Below are positions 42,873-50,992 of a stretch of 64,000 bases of DNA, piece after piece; positions within the stretch are counted from its first letter, which is position 1, and each line of letters starts with the position of its first letter. The translations under genes and the position numbers were made by a program. The DNA is from Profundicola sp048268105 (GTDB taxonomy: Bacteria > Bacteroidota > Bacteroidia > Flavobacteriales > Weeksellaceae), in the NCBI GenBank assembly GCA_048268105.1, contig JBLWWH010000001.1, positions 1 to 64,000 of the forward strand. The letters run 5' to 3'. The notes beneath the pieces were generated by a model that saw nothing but the letters and a program-made list of their open reading frames with translations, was not told the DNA's origin and did not search any database.

Positions 42873-44858
42873 TTATTGTAGATCTAGTATAATCTGCGTT
42901 CCCTTGTCATCTGGCTTATCAATGATGCTCATTTTTATCTTGCATTCAAAGCTATTGTTAAAGTGTTCTATCCTCTCGGACGTGATTTTCATTCCTAGGC
43001 TCTTTTTCTTAATATAGCCTGTTTTCAACTCTTTACTCTTTTTTCTTCCAATCCCATTATCATCTATTATAATTCGTGTACCATCCCCATGCTCTTCAAT
43101 AATAATTTTTAATTCTCTCGAATCTTTACGTGAAACCAATAAGCCGTGCCAAATTGCATTTTCGATAATAGGTTGCAACAGCATGGGTGGTATTTTAACT
43201 TGAGATAAATTCACTTCATTTGATTCGATTTCATATATAAAACTACCACCAAAACGATACTCTTCGAGCTCGAGATAATAATTAATTAATTTAAGCTCCT
43301 CCTCTAAACTAATCGTCTCTTTTTTAGGCAACTCAAGTGTCAATCGAATAAAACGACTAAAGGTATTCAAATACCGACTGGCGCTTTTATTTTCTTCTTT
43401 TTTAATCAAAAGATTTATGGCGTTCAAGCAATTAAAAATAAAATGAGGGTTTACCTGCATGCGTGAAATCGTAATCTCAGCCTCAGCCAAACTTTTTTTA
43501 TATTCTGTTTGCAAAAGTTGCTTTTCATTTTCCTGCAACTGCTTTTCTGCAGCACGTCTAGCACTAATATTTCTATACTGAATTAAGGAAAATAGCACAA
43601 TACCTAAAACACATCCAGCGAGTATATAACTATATATTTTTTGATTTCTAATCTTTTCTGCCGACTTTCTAATTTCTTCGTCTCTTAGAATTTTATCTTT
43701 CTCTAATAAGGCAATTTCAGACTCCTTTTTTTCCAAGTTATATTCCTGCGTTAAGGCAGAGATTTTAATTTCTTGATTTTTAAGCCCTAAACTATCTTGA
43801 TAACTGCTTGCATTTTTATAATAATCTAAAGCTTCTTTTAATTTTCCCTTTTCCTCCATTAAACTCGAGATGCTGAAAGAATTTTTAACTATTAAATCCA
43901 AGAGTTCAAGTTTATTTCCTAATTCAAGCGAACTCTCAAAATACCTAAGTGCTTCTATTTTATTCCCCAATGAAATCTCGTTATTCCCCAAGCGATTATA
44001 GGTGTGCGCAACATTATAGGTTTTATTTACTTTTTTGTATCCTTCTAATGCTTTGGTTAAATATTCTTTGCCTAAAACTGGATTGTTATTAACATTGATA
44101 TATGCCCTACCCATCGCCTCATTCGTAATAGCTATACCAAAATCATCCTTTCTTTTCTCGTTAATTTCCTTCAATTTAGAAAGCGTGGCAAATGCTTGTT
44201 TTTCATTATTGTTATCGATATAATGATACGCGATAGAGAGATAATTCATCGCCATACCCAGCGAATCTTTTCTTGCTTCGCTCGAGCTAACAGCCTTATT
44301 AAAATAAAAAATTGCTTGCTCTTGTTCTCTAGGTATTTTACTTAGGGTATTTCCCAATCCATTACTAGAAATTGCAATATTTATTAAGTTATTCTCTTGC
44401 TCTGCAAGTTTCAAGGCTTTCAGATAGTAGATAACAGCATCATCATATTGCTGAGAATATCTCGCTGCTAATCCAGCATTATTGGCAAAAATCATTTTGT
44501 ATAAACGCTTCACCTGCTTATCCTCTACTAATTCATAAGCTTTAATATGAAGATTCATGGCTAGTTTATACCATTCATGATATCTATATAAAAGCCCAAG
44601 ATTATCTAAACTTCTAGCATACATAAGTGTATCCTCTAAAACCAAAGCCTTATCAATCGCTAGATTAGCCAATCGATATTCTTCCTTTTCATTATGGTCT
44701 TGTTTGTGAAGCTGCTTGCTTTCCTCAATTAATTCTATAATGCGCAGTGTGTCCTTTAAATTTTGTTGCGCATTAATATGTGCTCCTAAAAGGAAAAGCA
44801 CGAATGACATTAGTCTAAGTACTTGTTGAGTTTTTATGTATTGATGCCTAAGTTTCAA
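42873..44858 (-). CDS. TPR-containing LytS-type sensor histidine kinase
   Basis: This 661-residue protein has a signal-like N-terminus (MSFVLFLLGAHINAQ), about six TPR-like helical repeats (residues 60-360) in the periplasm, one membrane segment (about 408-427), a coiled coil and a His_kinase domain with His472 in QVNPHFIFNCLNAINLL. The ATPase part ends DDNGIGRKKSKEL...GTQIILDLQ. The start is a TTG at 44858. The in-frame ATG at 44810 would remove the basic n-region. A perfect -7 element lies 37 bp upstream of the TTG. Such TPR kinases sense envelope or peptide signals in Bacteroidota. Confidence 0.9.
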   Translation of the reverse strand: MKLRHQYIKTQQVLRLMSFVLFLLGAHINAQQNLKDTLRIIELIEESKQLHKQDHNEKEEYRLANLAIDKALVLEDTLMYARSLDNLGLLYRYHEWYKLAMNLHIKAYELVEDKQVKRLYKMIFANNAGLAARYSQQYDDAVIYYLKALKLAEQENNLINIAISSNGLGNTLSKIPREQEQAIFYFNKAVSSSEARKDSLGMAMNYLSIAYHYIDNNNEKQAFATLSKLKEINEKRKDDFGIAITNEAMGRAYINVNNNPVLGKEYLTKALEGYKKVNKTYNVAHTYNRLGNNEISLGNKIEALRYFESSLELGNKLELLDLIVKNSFSISSLMEEKGKLKEALDYYKNASSYQDSLGLKNQEIKISALTQEYNLEKKESEIALLEKDKILRDEEIRKSAEKIRNQKIYSYILAGCVLGIVLFSLIQYRNISARRAAEKQLQENEKQLLQTEYKKSLAEAEITISRMQVNPHFIFNCLNAINLLIKKEENKSASRYLNTFSRFIRLTLELPKKETISLEEELKLINYYLELEEYRFGGSFIYEIESNEVNLSQVKIPPMLLQPIIENAIWHGLLVSRKDSRELKIIIEEHGDGTRIIIDDNGIGRKKSKELKTGYIKKKSLGMKITSERIEHFNNSFECKIKMSIIDKPDDKGTQIILDLQ

Positions 44859-44895
44859 AATATGAGTTAAAAGTAGTTGAAAACCTGCTCTTTCT

Positions 44896-44903
44896 CAAAA
44901 ATA
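44896..44903 (-). promoter_or_regulatory. -7 element for the kinase/LytTR operon
   Basis: The minus strand reads TATTTTTG, a perfect TAnnTTTG, 37 bp before the TTG start. Confidence 0.55.
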
Positions 44904-44995
44904 AAATTTTTAAAGTTTAATCCATTGATTTTTACAAGTTTCAGTGATGTTTTGATTATGCCTAATTTCATCTCCCAATTTCTATGAAAATAAAT

Positions 44996-45003
44996 TACCT
45001 TTG
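44996..45003 (+). promoter_or_regulatory. -7 element for tsaE
   Basis: TACCTTTG matches TAnnTTTG perfectly and ends 4 bp before the ATG at 45008, so a leaderless mRNA is predicted. It rules out the longer frame starting at 44984, which would begin upstream of the promoter. Confidence 0.6.
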
Positions 45004-45007
45004 TGAG

Positions 45008-45412
45008 ATGACTTTTGTTTCACATGATTTAATCGACCTTCCCAAGATTGTGGCGGATATTCTACCACAAATCGAACACGATGTAATATTGTTTAGAGGA
45101 GAAATGGGTGCGGGCAAAACAACTATGATCAAGGAATTTCTAAATCAATTAGGCTCCGAGGATACTGTGAGTAGCCCTACCTACGCTTTAGTAAATGAAT
45201 ATCAAACGCCAACTGGCAGTGTTTTTCATTTCGATTTTTATCGCATAAACAATGAAGATGAAGCCTATGATATGGGCTGGGAGGAATATGCCTATAGCGG
45301 AAATTTATGTTTAGTCGAGTGGCCCGAGCGAATTGAATCATTGATTCCCGAAAATTATCATACCTTAGAAATCATAAATAAAGACAACGTGCGAACAATA
45401 AGCTTTAAATAA
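45008..45412 (+). CDS. tsaE: tRNA threonylcarbamoyladenosine biosynthesis ATPase TsaE
   Basis: This 134-residue protein has the Walker A motif FRGEMGAGKTTMIK, SSPTYALVNEY and the conserved HFDFYRI and LVEWPERI. TsaE is the ATPase that drives the TsaBCDE complex in t6A37 modification of ANN-decoding tRNAs. The start at 45008 was chosen because a perfect promoter lies just before it. The ald start codon overlaps its stop codon by one base (TAATG). Confidence 0.96.
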   Translation: MTFVSHDLIDLPKIVADILPQIEHDVILFRGEMGAGKTTMIKEFLNQLGSEDTVSSPTYALVNEYQTPTGSVFHFDFYRINNEDEAYDMGWEEYAYSGNLCLVEWPERIESLIPENYHTLEIINKDNVRTISFK

Positions 45413-46614
45413 TGGGTAGTCAATATTTTTCACCTTTTTCCAAACAAGAATTAATGCCACGTGAGGAAAAATTAGAAGTAGCGAGAAAAAATGGAAAACT
45501 TCAGATTGGAATTCCAAGGGAAACTCATTTTCAAGAAAAACGTGTATGCCTTACGCCAGATGCGGTTGAGGTATTAGTTGCCAACGAACACAAAGTGGTT
45601 GTTCAGTCCAGTGCAGGCCAAGGCGCTAAATATTCAGACCAAGAATACTCTGAGGCCGGCGCAAAAATATCACAAGACCCAGAGGAGGTATTTGGGCAGG
45701 CTTTAGTTTTAAAAGTAGAGCCACCTACCGAAGAAGAATTACAACTATTGAAACCCAATTCATTTTTAGTTTCAACTGTTCAGCCAAGCACCAGGAACAA
45801 AGCCTATTTTGAGCATTTAGCAGGAAAGAAAATATCAGCACTCGGATTTGAATATTTACAAGATCAACACGGTCAACTTCCTTTGGTGAGACTTATTTCA
45901 GAAATAGCAGGAACGACTTCCATTTTAATTGCAGCAGAACTTTTGGCCACAGATCATGGCGGAAATGGTGTAATGTTAGGAGGAATCGCTGGAGTTCGTC
46001 CAGCTGAGGTTGTGATCTTGGGCGGAGGAACCGTTGGCGAATGCGCAGCTAGAGCAGCGATTGGCTTAGGCGCTAGTGTTCGTATTTTTGATTCATCTTT
46101 GATGCGATTGAGAAGATTACAAAATGAAATCGGTCATCGTGTTTCGACCAATACATTAGATCCCAAAGAAATAAAAAAGGCATTGAGACGATGTGATATT
46201 GCTATCGGAGCGATTAGAGGAAATTCTAGAACGCCCACCATTGTTACAGAAGAAATGGTTCAAACCATGAAACAAGGCGCTGTAATTATTGATGTGAGTA
46301 TAGATGGAGGTGGTTGTTTTGAGACTTCAGAAATTACTACACACGAACACCCTACGCAAATTAAACATGGTGTTATCCACTATGGTGTAACCAACATTAC
46401 CTCTCGCTATGCTAGAACAGCGAGTAAAGCATTGAGCAACTTTTTCTTGCCCTATTTATTGGAAGTTGGTCACGAAGGTGGTTTCGACTGTTTAATAAGT
46501 AAAGATGCTGGTTTAAGGAATGGTTGTTATTTATTCAAAGGACGCCACGCAAACAGAGAACTAGCGGAATGGTTCGATTTAGATTATAGAGATATTAATT
46601 TGTTGATGTTATGA
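45412..46614 (+). CDS. ald: Alanine dehydrogenase
   Basis: This 400-residue enzyme reversibly deaminates alanine to pyruvate with NAD. The N-terminal domain has IGIPRETHFQEKRVCLTPDAV, and the NAD-binding core has VILGGGTVGECAARAAIGLGASVRIFD, followed by GAVIIDVSIDGGGCFETSE. It carries an N-terminal extension of about 30 residues (MGSQYFSPFSKQELMPREEKL) usual in Bacteroidota homologues. It is translationally coupled with tsaE and overlaps the next gene by 4 bp. Confidence 0.93.
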   Translation: MGSQYFSPFSKQELMPREEKLEVARKNGKLQIGIPRETHFQEKRVCLTPDAVEVLVANEHKVVVQSSAGQGAKYSDQEYSEAGAKISQDPEEVFGQALVLKVEPPTEEELQLLKPNSFLVSTVQPSTRNKAYFEHLAGKKISALGFEYLQDQHGQLPLVRLISEIAGTTSILIAAELLATDHGGNGVMLGGIAGVRPAEVVILGGGTVGECAARAAIGLGASVRIFDSSLMRLRRLQNEIGHRVSTNTLDPKEIKKALRRCDIAIGAIRGNSRTPTIVTEEMVQTMKQGAVIIDVSIDGGGCFETSEITTHEHPTQIKHGVIHYGVTNITSRYARTASKALSNFFLPYLLEVGHEGGFDCLISKDAGLRNGCYLFKGRHANRELAEWFDLDYRDINLLML

Positions 46615-47009
46615 GTTTTATTGAACGCTTTAAGTTTTATTTAATTGGTGTTTTAGCGGGCACATTTTTGGTTGTTTTAATTTTTGGTAAAAGAAACTCC
46701 TGCAAAGACATGGTTACCAACTATTTGCCAGGTGGCAGGGTTTTGCTAGAAATGAAGAGTAAACCCATTTTATATTCAAATGATGCATTGGTCAAATTAG
46801 AATCAGCCAATATAGATACAGCAAGTTTTAGGAATGATATTTTACCAGAATTAGATATTAATTTCGATTTGAGTGATCAAAGAGCAGAACCTTGCGGAAA
46901 ATATGTTGCTTATTATCATGATTCTACATATCATTGGAAGCTTAATTTAGAAAAATGCAAGGAAAAAGTGGATGTAAAATCCATTGAGGATTACGTTCCG
47001 AGTAAATAA
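46611..47009 (+). CDS. Single-pass membrane protein of unknown function
   Basis: This 132-residue protein has one N-terminal membrane helix (about residues 8-26, FYLIGVLAGTFLVVLIFG). The cytoplasmic or periplasmic tail has three Cys (CKDM, EPCGKY, EKCKEK). No family is recognised. It overlaps ald by 4 bp, so it is likely co-expressed. The tail ends SIEDYVPSK. It looks conserved in context but its role is not known. Confidence 0.75.
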   Translation: MSFIERFKFYLIGVLAGTFLVVLIFGKRNSCKDMVTNYLPGGRVLLEMKSKPILYSNDALVKLESANIDTASFRNDILPELDINFDLSDQRAEPCGKYVAYYHDSTYHWKLNLEKCKEKVDVKSIEDYVPSK

Positions 47010-47109
47010 AGACATTTACAATTTAGATATTAAACCTTTCTTGATCTATAGCTCGCTTTTAATTTAATTCATTAGCTTTATACTTATTTTTATTATATAA
47101 TTTCACATT

Positions 47110-48447
47110 ATGCAACCTATATCAGGATTTTCAAAGCTTAATAAAAAAGAAAAAATCAATTGGTTAACTGAAAACTATCTTAAAGATTCAAAGCAGGCCA
47201 AGAAAATTTTAAAACAATATTGGAACGACGATGCTGAACTTCAGCGTTTGCATGATGAATTCTCTGAAAACACGATTTCCAATTATTATATGCCTTTTGG
47301 AATTGCTCCCAATTTCTTAATTGACGGGAAACTTTATGCTATTCCAATGGCTATAGAAGAAAGCTCTGTGGTTGCTGCAGCATCTAAAGCTGCTAAATAT
47401 TGGCTAGACCGCGGTGGTTTTCACACCAAGATTTTAGGCAATAAGAAATTAGGTCATGTTCACTTTATGTTCAAGGGTGATGACCAAAAACTCCAAGCAT
47501 TTTTTAATGGTAATTTAAAAGATATATTAAAAGCCGATACATCATCTATCACCAAAAACATGGAGAAAAGAGGTGGTGGTATTTTATCTTTAGAATTAAT
47601 AAATAAATCAGCTCAGATTCCAAATTACTATCAAATTGAAGCTAAATTTGATACACGTGACTCCATGGGTGCCAACTTTATTAATTCATGTTTAGAACAG
47701 TTTGCAAAGACACTAGAAAGAGAATTAGCTAAGGATGAATCTTTTACACAGGAAGAGAAAAAATCACTTCAGATTGTAATGTGTATTCTATCCAATTTTA
47801 CTCCTGAAAATATGGTGAGAGCCGAGGTGAGATGTAAAGTGGAAGATTTAGCAGAAGAAGGAATCTCAGCCGACGAATTTGTTGAGAAATTCTCTTTAGC
47901 TGTTAAAATTGCCGAAGTAGAACCTTACCGGGCAACTACACATAATAAAGGCATCATGAATGGTATAGATGCGGTTGTAATTGCTACTGGAAACGACTTT
48001 AGAGCAGTTGAAGCAGATGCGCATACCTATGCTTCTAAGGATGGAACTTATACCAGTTTAACACATTGTGAAGTTAAAGATGGAGAGTTTAGATTTTGGT
48101 TAGATTTACCGATTGCTTTAGGAACGGTGGGCGGTTTAACTTCATTACATCCATTGGTGAAATTTTCTTTAGATTTATTAGGAAATCCAGATGCTCAGAA
48201 GCTGATGGGAATTGTTGCCGTAGCTGGATTGGCGCAAAATTTTGCAGCTTTAAGGTCTCTAACTACAGTTGGAATTCAAAAAGGGCATATGAAGATGCAT
48301 TTATATAATATTTTAAATCAATTGGGTGCGAATACCCGAGAGCGTGAATATTTCACGGTATACTTCAGAGATAAAACAGTTACGCATCATGCTGTTGTCG
48401 AGGAGTTTATGCGTGTTAGAAAACTTAAATCTTTAGATGAATTATAG
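47110..48447 (+). CDS. Hydroxymethylglutaryl-CoA reductase (class II type)
   Basis: This 445-residue enzyme reduces HMG-CoA to mevalonate, or runs in reverse in some bacteria. It has the substrate-binding segment IAMAIEESSVVAAASKAAKYW-like (PMAIEESSVVAAASKAAK), the catalytic stretch THNKGIMNGIDAVVIATGNDFRAVEADAH, and IALGTVGGLTSLHP and IQKGHMKMH, which carries the general acid His. The lack of a membrane domain and the overall length fit the bacterial class II form. No other mevalonate genes are adjacent. Confidence 0.92.
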   Translation: MQPISGFSKLNKKEKINWLTENYLKDSKQAKKILKQYWNDDAELQRLHDEFSENTISNYYMPFGIAPNFLIDGKLYAIPMAIEESSVVAAASKAAKYWLDRGGFHTKILGNKKLGHVHFMFKGDDQKLQAFFNGNLKDILKADTSSITKNMEKRGGGILSLELINKSAQIPNYYQIEAKFDTRDSMGANFINSCLEQFAKTLERELAKDESFTQEEKKSLQIVMCILSNFTPENMVRAEVRCKVEDLAEEGISADEFVEKFSLAVKIAEVEPYRATTHNKGIMNGIDAVVIATGNDFRAVEADAHTYASKDGTYTSLTHCEVKDGEFRFWLDLPIALGTVGGLTSLHPLVKFSLDLLGNPDAQKLMGIVAVAGLAQNFAALRSLTTVGIQKGHMKMHLYNILNQLGANTREREYFTVYFRDKTVTHHAVVEEFMRVRKLKSLDEL

Positions 48448-48500
48448 TTTTAATCTACTTTATTGATCTAATTTATTAATTTAAACACTATATTTAATTT

Positions 48501-48929
48501 ATGTCCATGGTTTTAGAAATTTTACACGCAGAAGATATCTTTCATTTAGAACTACCTGTTTATACCAACGGTATTAGTTGTGGAATGCCAAATCCCCAAT
48601 ACGAAAGTATTGCGGGAAAAATGGATATGAACAAAAATTTGATTCAAAATCCTCTCACCACATTTTATGCTAGAGTTAGCGGACAATCGATGATCGATGA
48701 TGGTATAAGCGATGGAGATTTATTAGTGATTGACAGAAGTTTAGAGCCAGAAGATGGTAAAATAGCAGTTTGTTTTGTAGATGGTGAATTCACCTGCAAA
48801 AGAATTAAGCTTAAAAAAGATGGAATTTGGTTAATGCCTGCTAATGTTGACTATCGTCCCATTCATATTTCTGAAGAGAGTAATTTCCAGATATGGGGCA
48901 TTGTTACCCACGTAATTAAATCATTTTAA
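48501..48929 (+). CDS. umuD: UmuD-like S24 peptidase (orphan)
   Basis: This 142-residue protein matches UmuD closely. The self-cleavage site is Cys27-Gly28 (ISCGMPNP, like QCGFPSP in E. coli), Ser63 lies in SGQSMIDDGISDGDLL, and the catalytic Lys100 in DGEFTCKR is 37 residues further, as in UmuD (Ser60, Lys97). It would be cleaved on RecA filaments to activate an error-prone polymerase. No umuC follows; the next gene is on the opposite strand. Confidence 0.9.
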   Translation: MSMVLEILHAEDIFHLELPVYTNGISCGMPNPQYESIAGKMDMNKNLIQNPLTTFYARVSGQSMIDDGISDGDLLVIDRSLEPEDGKIAVCFVDGEFTCKRIKLKKDGIWLMPANVDYRPIHISEESNFQIWGIVTHVIKSF

Positions 48930-48962
48930 TAAATAATCTTTTATTTAAATTACCATTATAGA

Positions 48963-49421
48963 TTAGTAATTTATCGTGAGAACGCTACCATTAAGTTGGG
49001 TTAAGAATTTTCTTGGTGTTCTACCTTGTGTAGCATCGTTCAATGGTTGCCCAGAACGCAACAACCATTCTGCGCCATCGTGTGGACAAACAATTTTAAG
49101 ATCTTCATAAACTTCTAGTGTAGTATCTGAAGATGGACAAAGATGAGGTGCATTTCGATCATAAGCATTAAAACCATTTCCTGTATTAACGATTATCATA
49201 CCTCTACTTCCATTCGTTCCATCGGGGGAAAGTTCTACATATCCATTGGGCATATTCAGATCTGAATAGGCCGGAAGGTTTAAATTATACTGTGCCGAAA
49301 CACTTACATTGGGTATACAGCTTACGGTTGTATCCTCGTCGTTACAGCTTATACAAATTATTGAAAAAAAGAAAGTTAAAAACATGAATTTTATATAGAA
49401 AAGCTTTTTAAAATGTTTCAT
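48963..49421 (-). CDS. Lipoprotein with Rieske-like residues
   Basis: This 152-residue lipoprotein (lipobox FSIICISC, Cys26) has a C-terminal half resembling a Rieske fold: NAYDRNAPHLCPSS followed by IVCPHDGAEWLLRSGQPL. The usual C-x-H ... C-x2-H ligand spacing is altered: Cys95 is preceded by His93, and Cys112 is followed by His114. A [2Fe-2S] cluster is therefore uncertain. The rest is beta-rich. Flavobacteriia encode several such proteins of unknown role. Confidence 0.75.
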   Translation of the reverse strand: MKHFKKLFYIKFMFLTFFFSIICISCNDEDTTVSCIPNVSVSAQYNLNLPAYSDLNMPNGYVELSPDGTNGSRGMIIVNTGNGFNAYDRNAPHLCPSSDTTLEVYEDLKIVCPHDGAEWLLRSGQPLNDATQGRTPRKFLTQLNGSVLTINY

Positions 49422-49435
49422 CTTGAAATAATTTG

Positions 49436-49443
49436 TATATTTG
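49436..49443 (+). promoter_or_regulatory. -7 element for greA
   Basis: TATATTTG matches TAnnTTTG perfectly and lies 58 bp before the ATG at 49502. It also argues against the in-frame ATG at 49433. Confidence 0.55.
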
Positions 49444-49501
49444 TATTGATAGTCCCCACAATTACGTGCGGGATTATTCTTTTATTAATAATAGATACAT
49501 T

Positions 49502-49984
49502 ATGGCAAATATACAATATGTAACCAAAGAAGGCTTAGATAAATTGCGTGCAGAGTTAAAACAATTAGAAACTGTTGAAAGACCTAATATTACGCAACAG
49601 ATTGCAGACGCAAGAGACAAAGGGGATTTATCTGAGAATGCTGAGTATGATGCAGCTAAGGAAGCTCAAGGTATGCTAGAAGCTAGAATATCTAAATTGA
49701 AAGATTTGGTAGGCAATGCTCGTATTATCGATGCTTCTCAATTAGATGCAAATAAAGTTTCCATTTTATCCACCGTAACATTAAAGAATACGGCCAATGG
49801 ACAAACTATGACCTATAGCCTAGTGCCTGAATCGGAGTCTGATTTAAAATCAGGAAAGATATCTGTAAATACGCCAATTGCTAAAGGTTTATTAGGTAAA
49901 AAATTAGGTGATTTAGCTGAAATTATTCTGCCTAATGGTAACAAATTGAATTTTGAAATTATCGATCTAAAATTAGAAATGTAA
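49502..49984 (+). CDS. greA: Transcription elongation factor GreA
   Basis: This 160-residue factor rescues backtracked RNA polymerase. The N-terminal coiled coil has YVTKEGLDKLRAEL and the tip residues DLSENAEYDAAKEAQG (the acidic pair needed for cleavage stimulation). The C-terminal domain has the FKBP-like strands (SVNTPIAKGLLGKKLGDLAEI). The start MANIQYVTKEG at 49502 gives the standard length. The frame extends upstream but includes the promoter. Confidence 0.97.
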   Translation: MANIQYVTKEGLDKLRAELKQLETVERPNITQQIADARDKGDLSENAEYDAAKEAQGMLEARISKLKDLVGNARIIDASQLDANKVSILSTVTLKNTANGQTMTYSLVPESESDLKSGKISVNTPIAKGLLGKKLGDLAEIILPNGNKLNFEIIDLKLEM

Positions 49985-49985
49985 T

Positions 49986-50381
49986 ATGGCTAGTATTTTC
50001 ACTAAAATAATAAAAGGAGAAATTCCATCTTATAAAATAGCTGAAAACGAAAATTATATTGCTTTTTTAGATGCTTTCCCATTGGTGGAAGGTCATACCT
50101 TAGTTGTGCCAAAAAAAGAAGTTGATAAAATTTGGGATTTAGATAAAGAGACCTATTTAGGATTAATGGATTTTGCCTATGAGGTGGCTCAAGGAATGGA
50201 AAAAGTTATTCCATGTTTACGTGTAGGTGTTGCGGTGATTGGATTAGAAGTTCCGCATGTGCATGTGCATTTGGTTCCTATGAATAGCATGGCAGACATT
50301 AATTTTTCTAACCCAAAACAACAATTTTCTACTGAGAAAATGGATGCGATAGCGGAGAAGATAAAGGGTGGATTGGCGTAG
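49986..50381 (+). CDS. HIT-family nucleotide hydrolase/transferase
   Basis: This 131-residue protein has the histidine triad HVHVHLVPM (His91, His93 and His95) and the early motif IFTKIIKGEIPSYKIAEN. HIT proteins act on dinucleotide or aminoacyl-adenylate phosphoramidates. It starts 1 bp after greA, so the two form an operon, a pairing common in Bacteroidota. Confidence 0.95.
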   Translation: MASIFTKIIKGEIPSYKIAENENYIAFLDAFPLVEGHTLVVPKKEVDKIWDLDKETYLGLMDFAYEVAQGMEKVIPCLRVGVAVIGLEVPHVHVHLVPMNSMADINFSNPKQQFSTEKMDAIAEKIKGGLA

Positions 50382-50402
50382 TTAATAGATTACTTTTGTA
50401 AA

Positions 50403-50756
50403 TTAATTTTTACTTTTTAATTCAAAAATTTGATTTTCTAGATCTAGAACCCGGTCTTCTAAAAGTCTGATATATCTCGTTCTATTATCCACAAATTCTT
50501 TTGGGATTGAATACAGCTGTACTTCTGTTCCATCTTCGTCTAGCGAAGTAACCATTATTGGTGATTCTACATCTTTAATCTCTTCTACAGAAATTTCTAA
50601 AATTTCGGATAATTTTTGCCACTCAGTGCTAGATATTTTAGTCAATCCTCTTTCGCGTCTGTTGTAGCATGCGGTATCCATGTTTAATTTTTTAGCCACA
50701 TATTCTTGCGAAAAACCTTTTCTTCTACGAGCTTCGGGTAATCTTATTTTTCTCAT
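50403..50756 (-). CDS. XRE-family transcriptional regulator
   Basis: This 117-residue protein has an N-terminal HTH_3 domain (ARRRKGFSQEYVAKKLNMDTACYNRRERGLTKISSTEWQKLSEIL) and a C-terminal coiled-coil tail (RYIRLLEDRVLDLENQIFEL) that would dimerise. Its start faces the divergent leader ORF and outer-membrane protein gene, with three phased CGCAAT repeats between them. Control of itself and/or of the neighbour is inferred. Confidence 0.88.
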   Translation of the reverse strand: MRKIRLPEARRRKGFSQEYVAKKLNMDTACYNRRERGLTKISSTEWQKLSEILEISVEEIKDVESPIMVTSLDEDGTEVQLYSIPKEFVDNRTRYIRLLEDRVLDLENQIFELKSKN

Positions 50757-50783
50757 CGATACAATTTACTCAAAAAAAGTTTT

Positions 50784-50813
50784 TTGCGCAATTATTCGCA
50801 ATAAAATCGCAAT
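50784..50813. promoter_or_regulatory. Three phased CGCAAT repeats (putative operator)
   Basis: CGCAAT occurs at 50787-50792, 50797-50802 and 50808-50813. The repeats start 10 and then 11 bp apart, one helical turn each, and the first lies in the palindrome TTGCGCAA. They lie 28 bp upstream of the XRE gene start and just before the promoter region of the leader ORF. Confidence 0.6.
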
Positions 50814-50837
50814 GGTTTTTTAATTTTTGTGCTTGTA

Positions 50838-50869
50838 TTTGTTTTAATCTTGTATTCATAATAATTTAA
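50838..50869 (+). promoter_or_regulatory. Possible promoter for the leader ORF and OMP gene
   Basis: TTTG at 50838-50841 and TAATTTAA at 50862-50869 are 20 bp apart. The -33 part matches the consensus well; the -7 part is imperfect. It would give a short leader before the ATG at 50882. Confidence 0.35.
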
Positions 50870-50881
50870 ACTTTTTACAAA

Positions 50882-50992
50882 ATGAAAACAATTTTATCAA
50901 ACATTTTATGGGGGGGGGTAATAATGTCTAAAGTATGGAATGCCAACTTTAAGCGTAAAGATTACTATGATGGACAATTATTTACCTACTAA
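50882..50992 (+). CDS. 36-codon leader ORF with a nine-G tract
   Basis: The ORF starts MKTILSNILWGGVIMSKVW and ends DGQLFTY. Its codons 10 to 13 contain nine consecutive G (50910-50918) in AT-rich surroundings. Its TAA overlaps the ATG of the next gene (TAATG), so the two could be translationally coupled. A change in G number would shift the frame and end translation at another place (for example at TGA 50968-50970), removing the coupling. Whether the peptide itself has a role is unknown. Confidence 0.5.
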   Translation: MKTILSNILWGGVIMSKVWNANFKRKDYYDGQLFTY

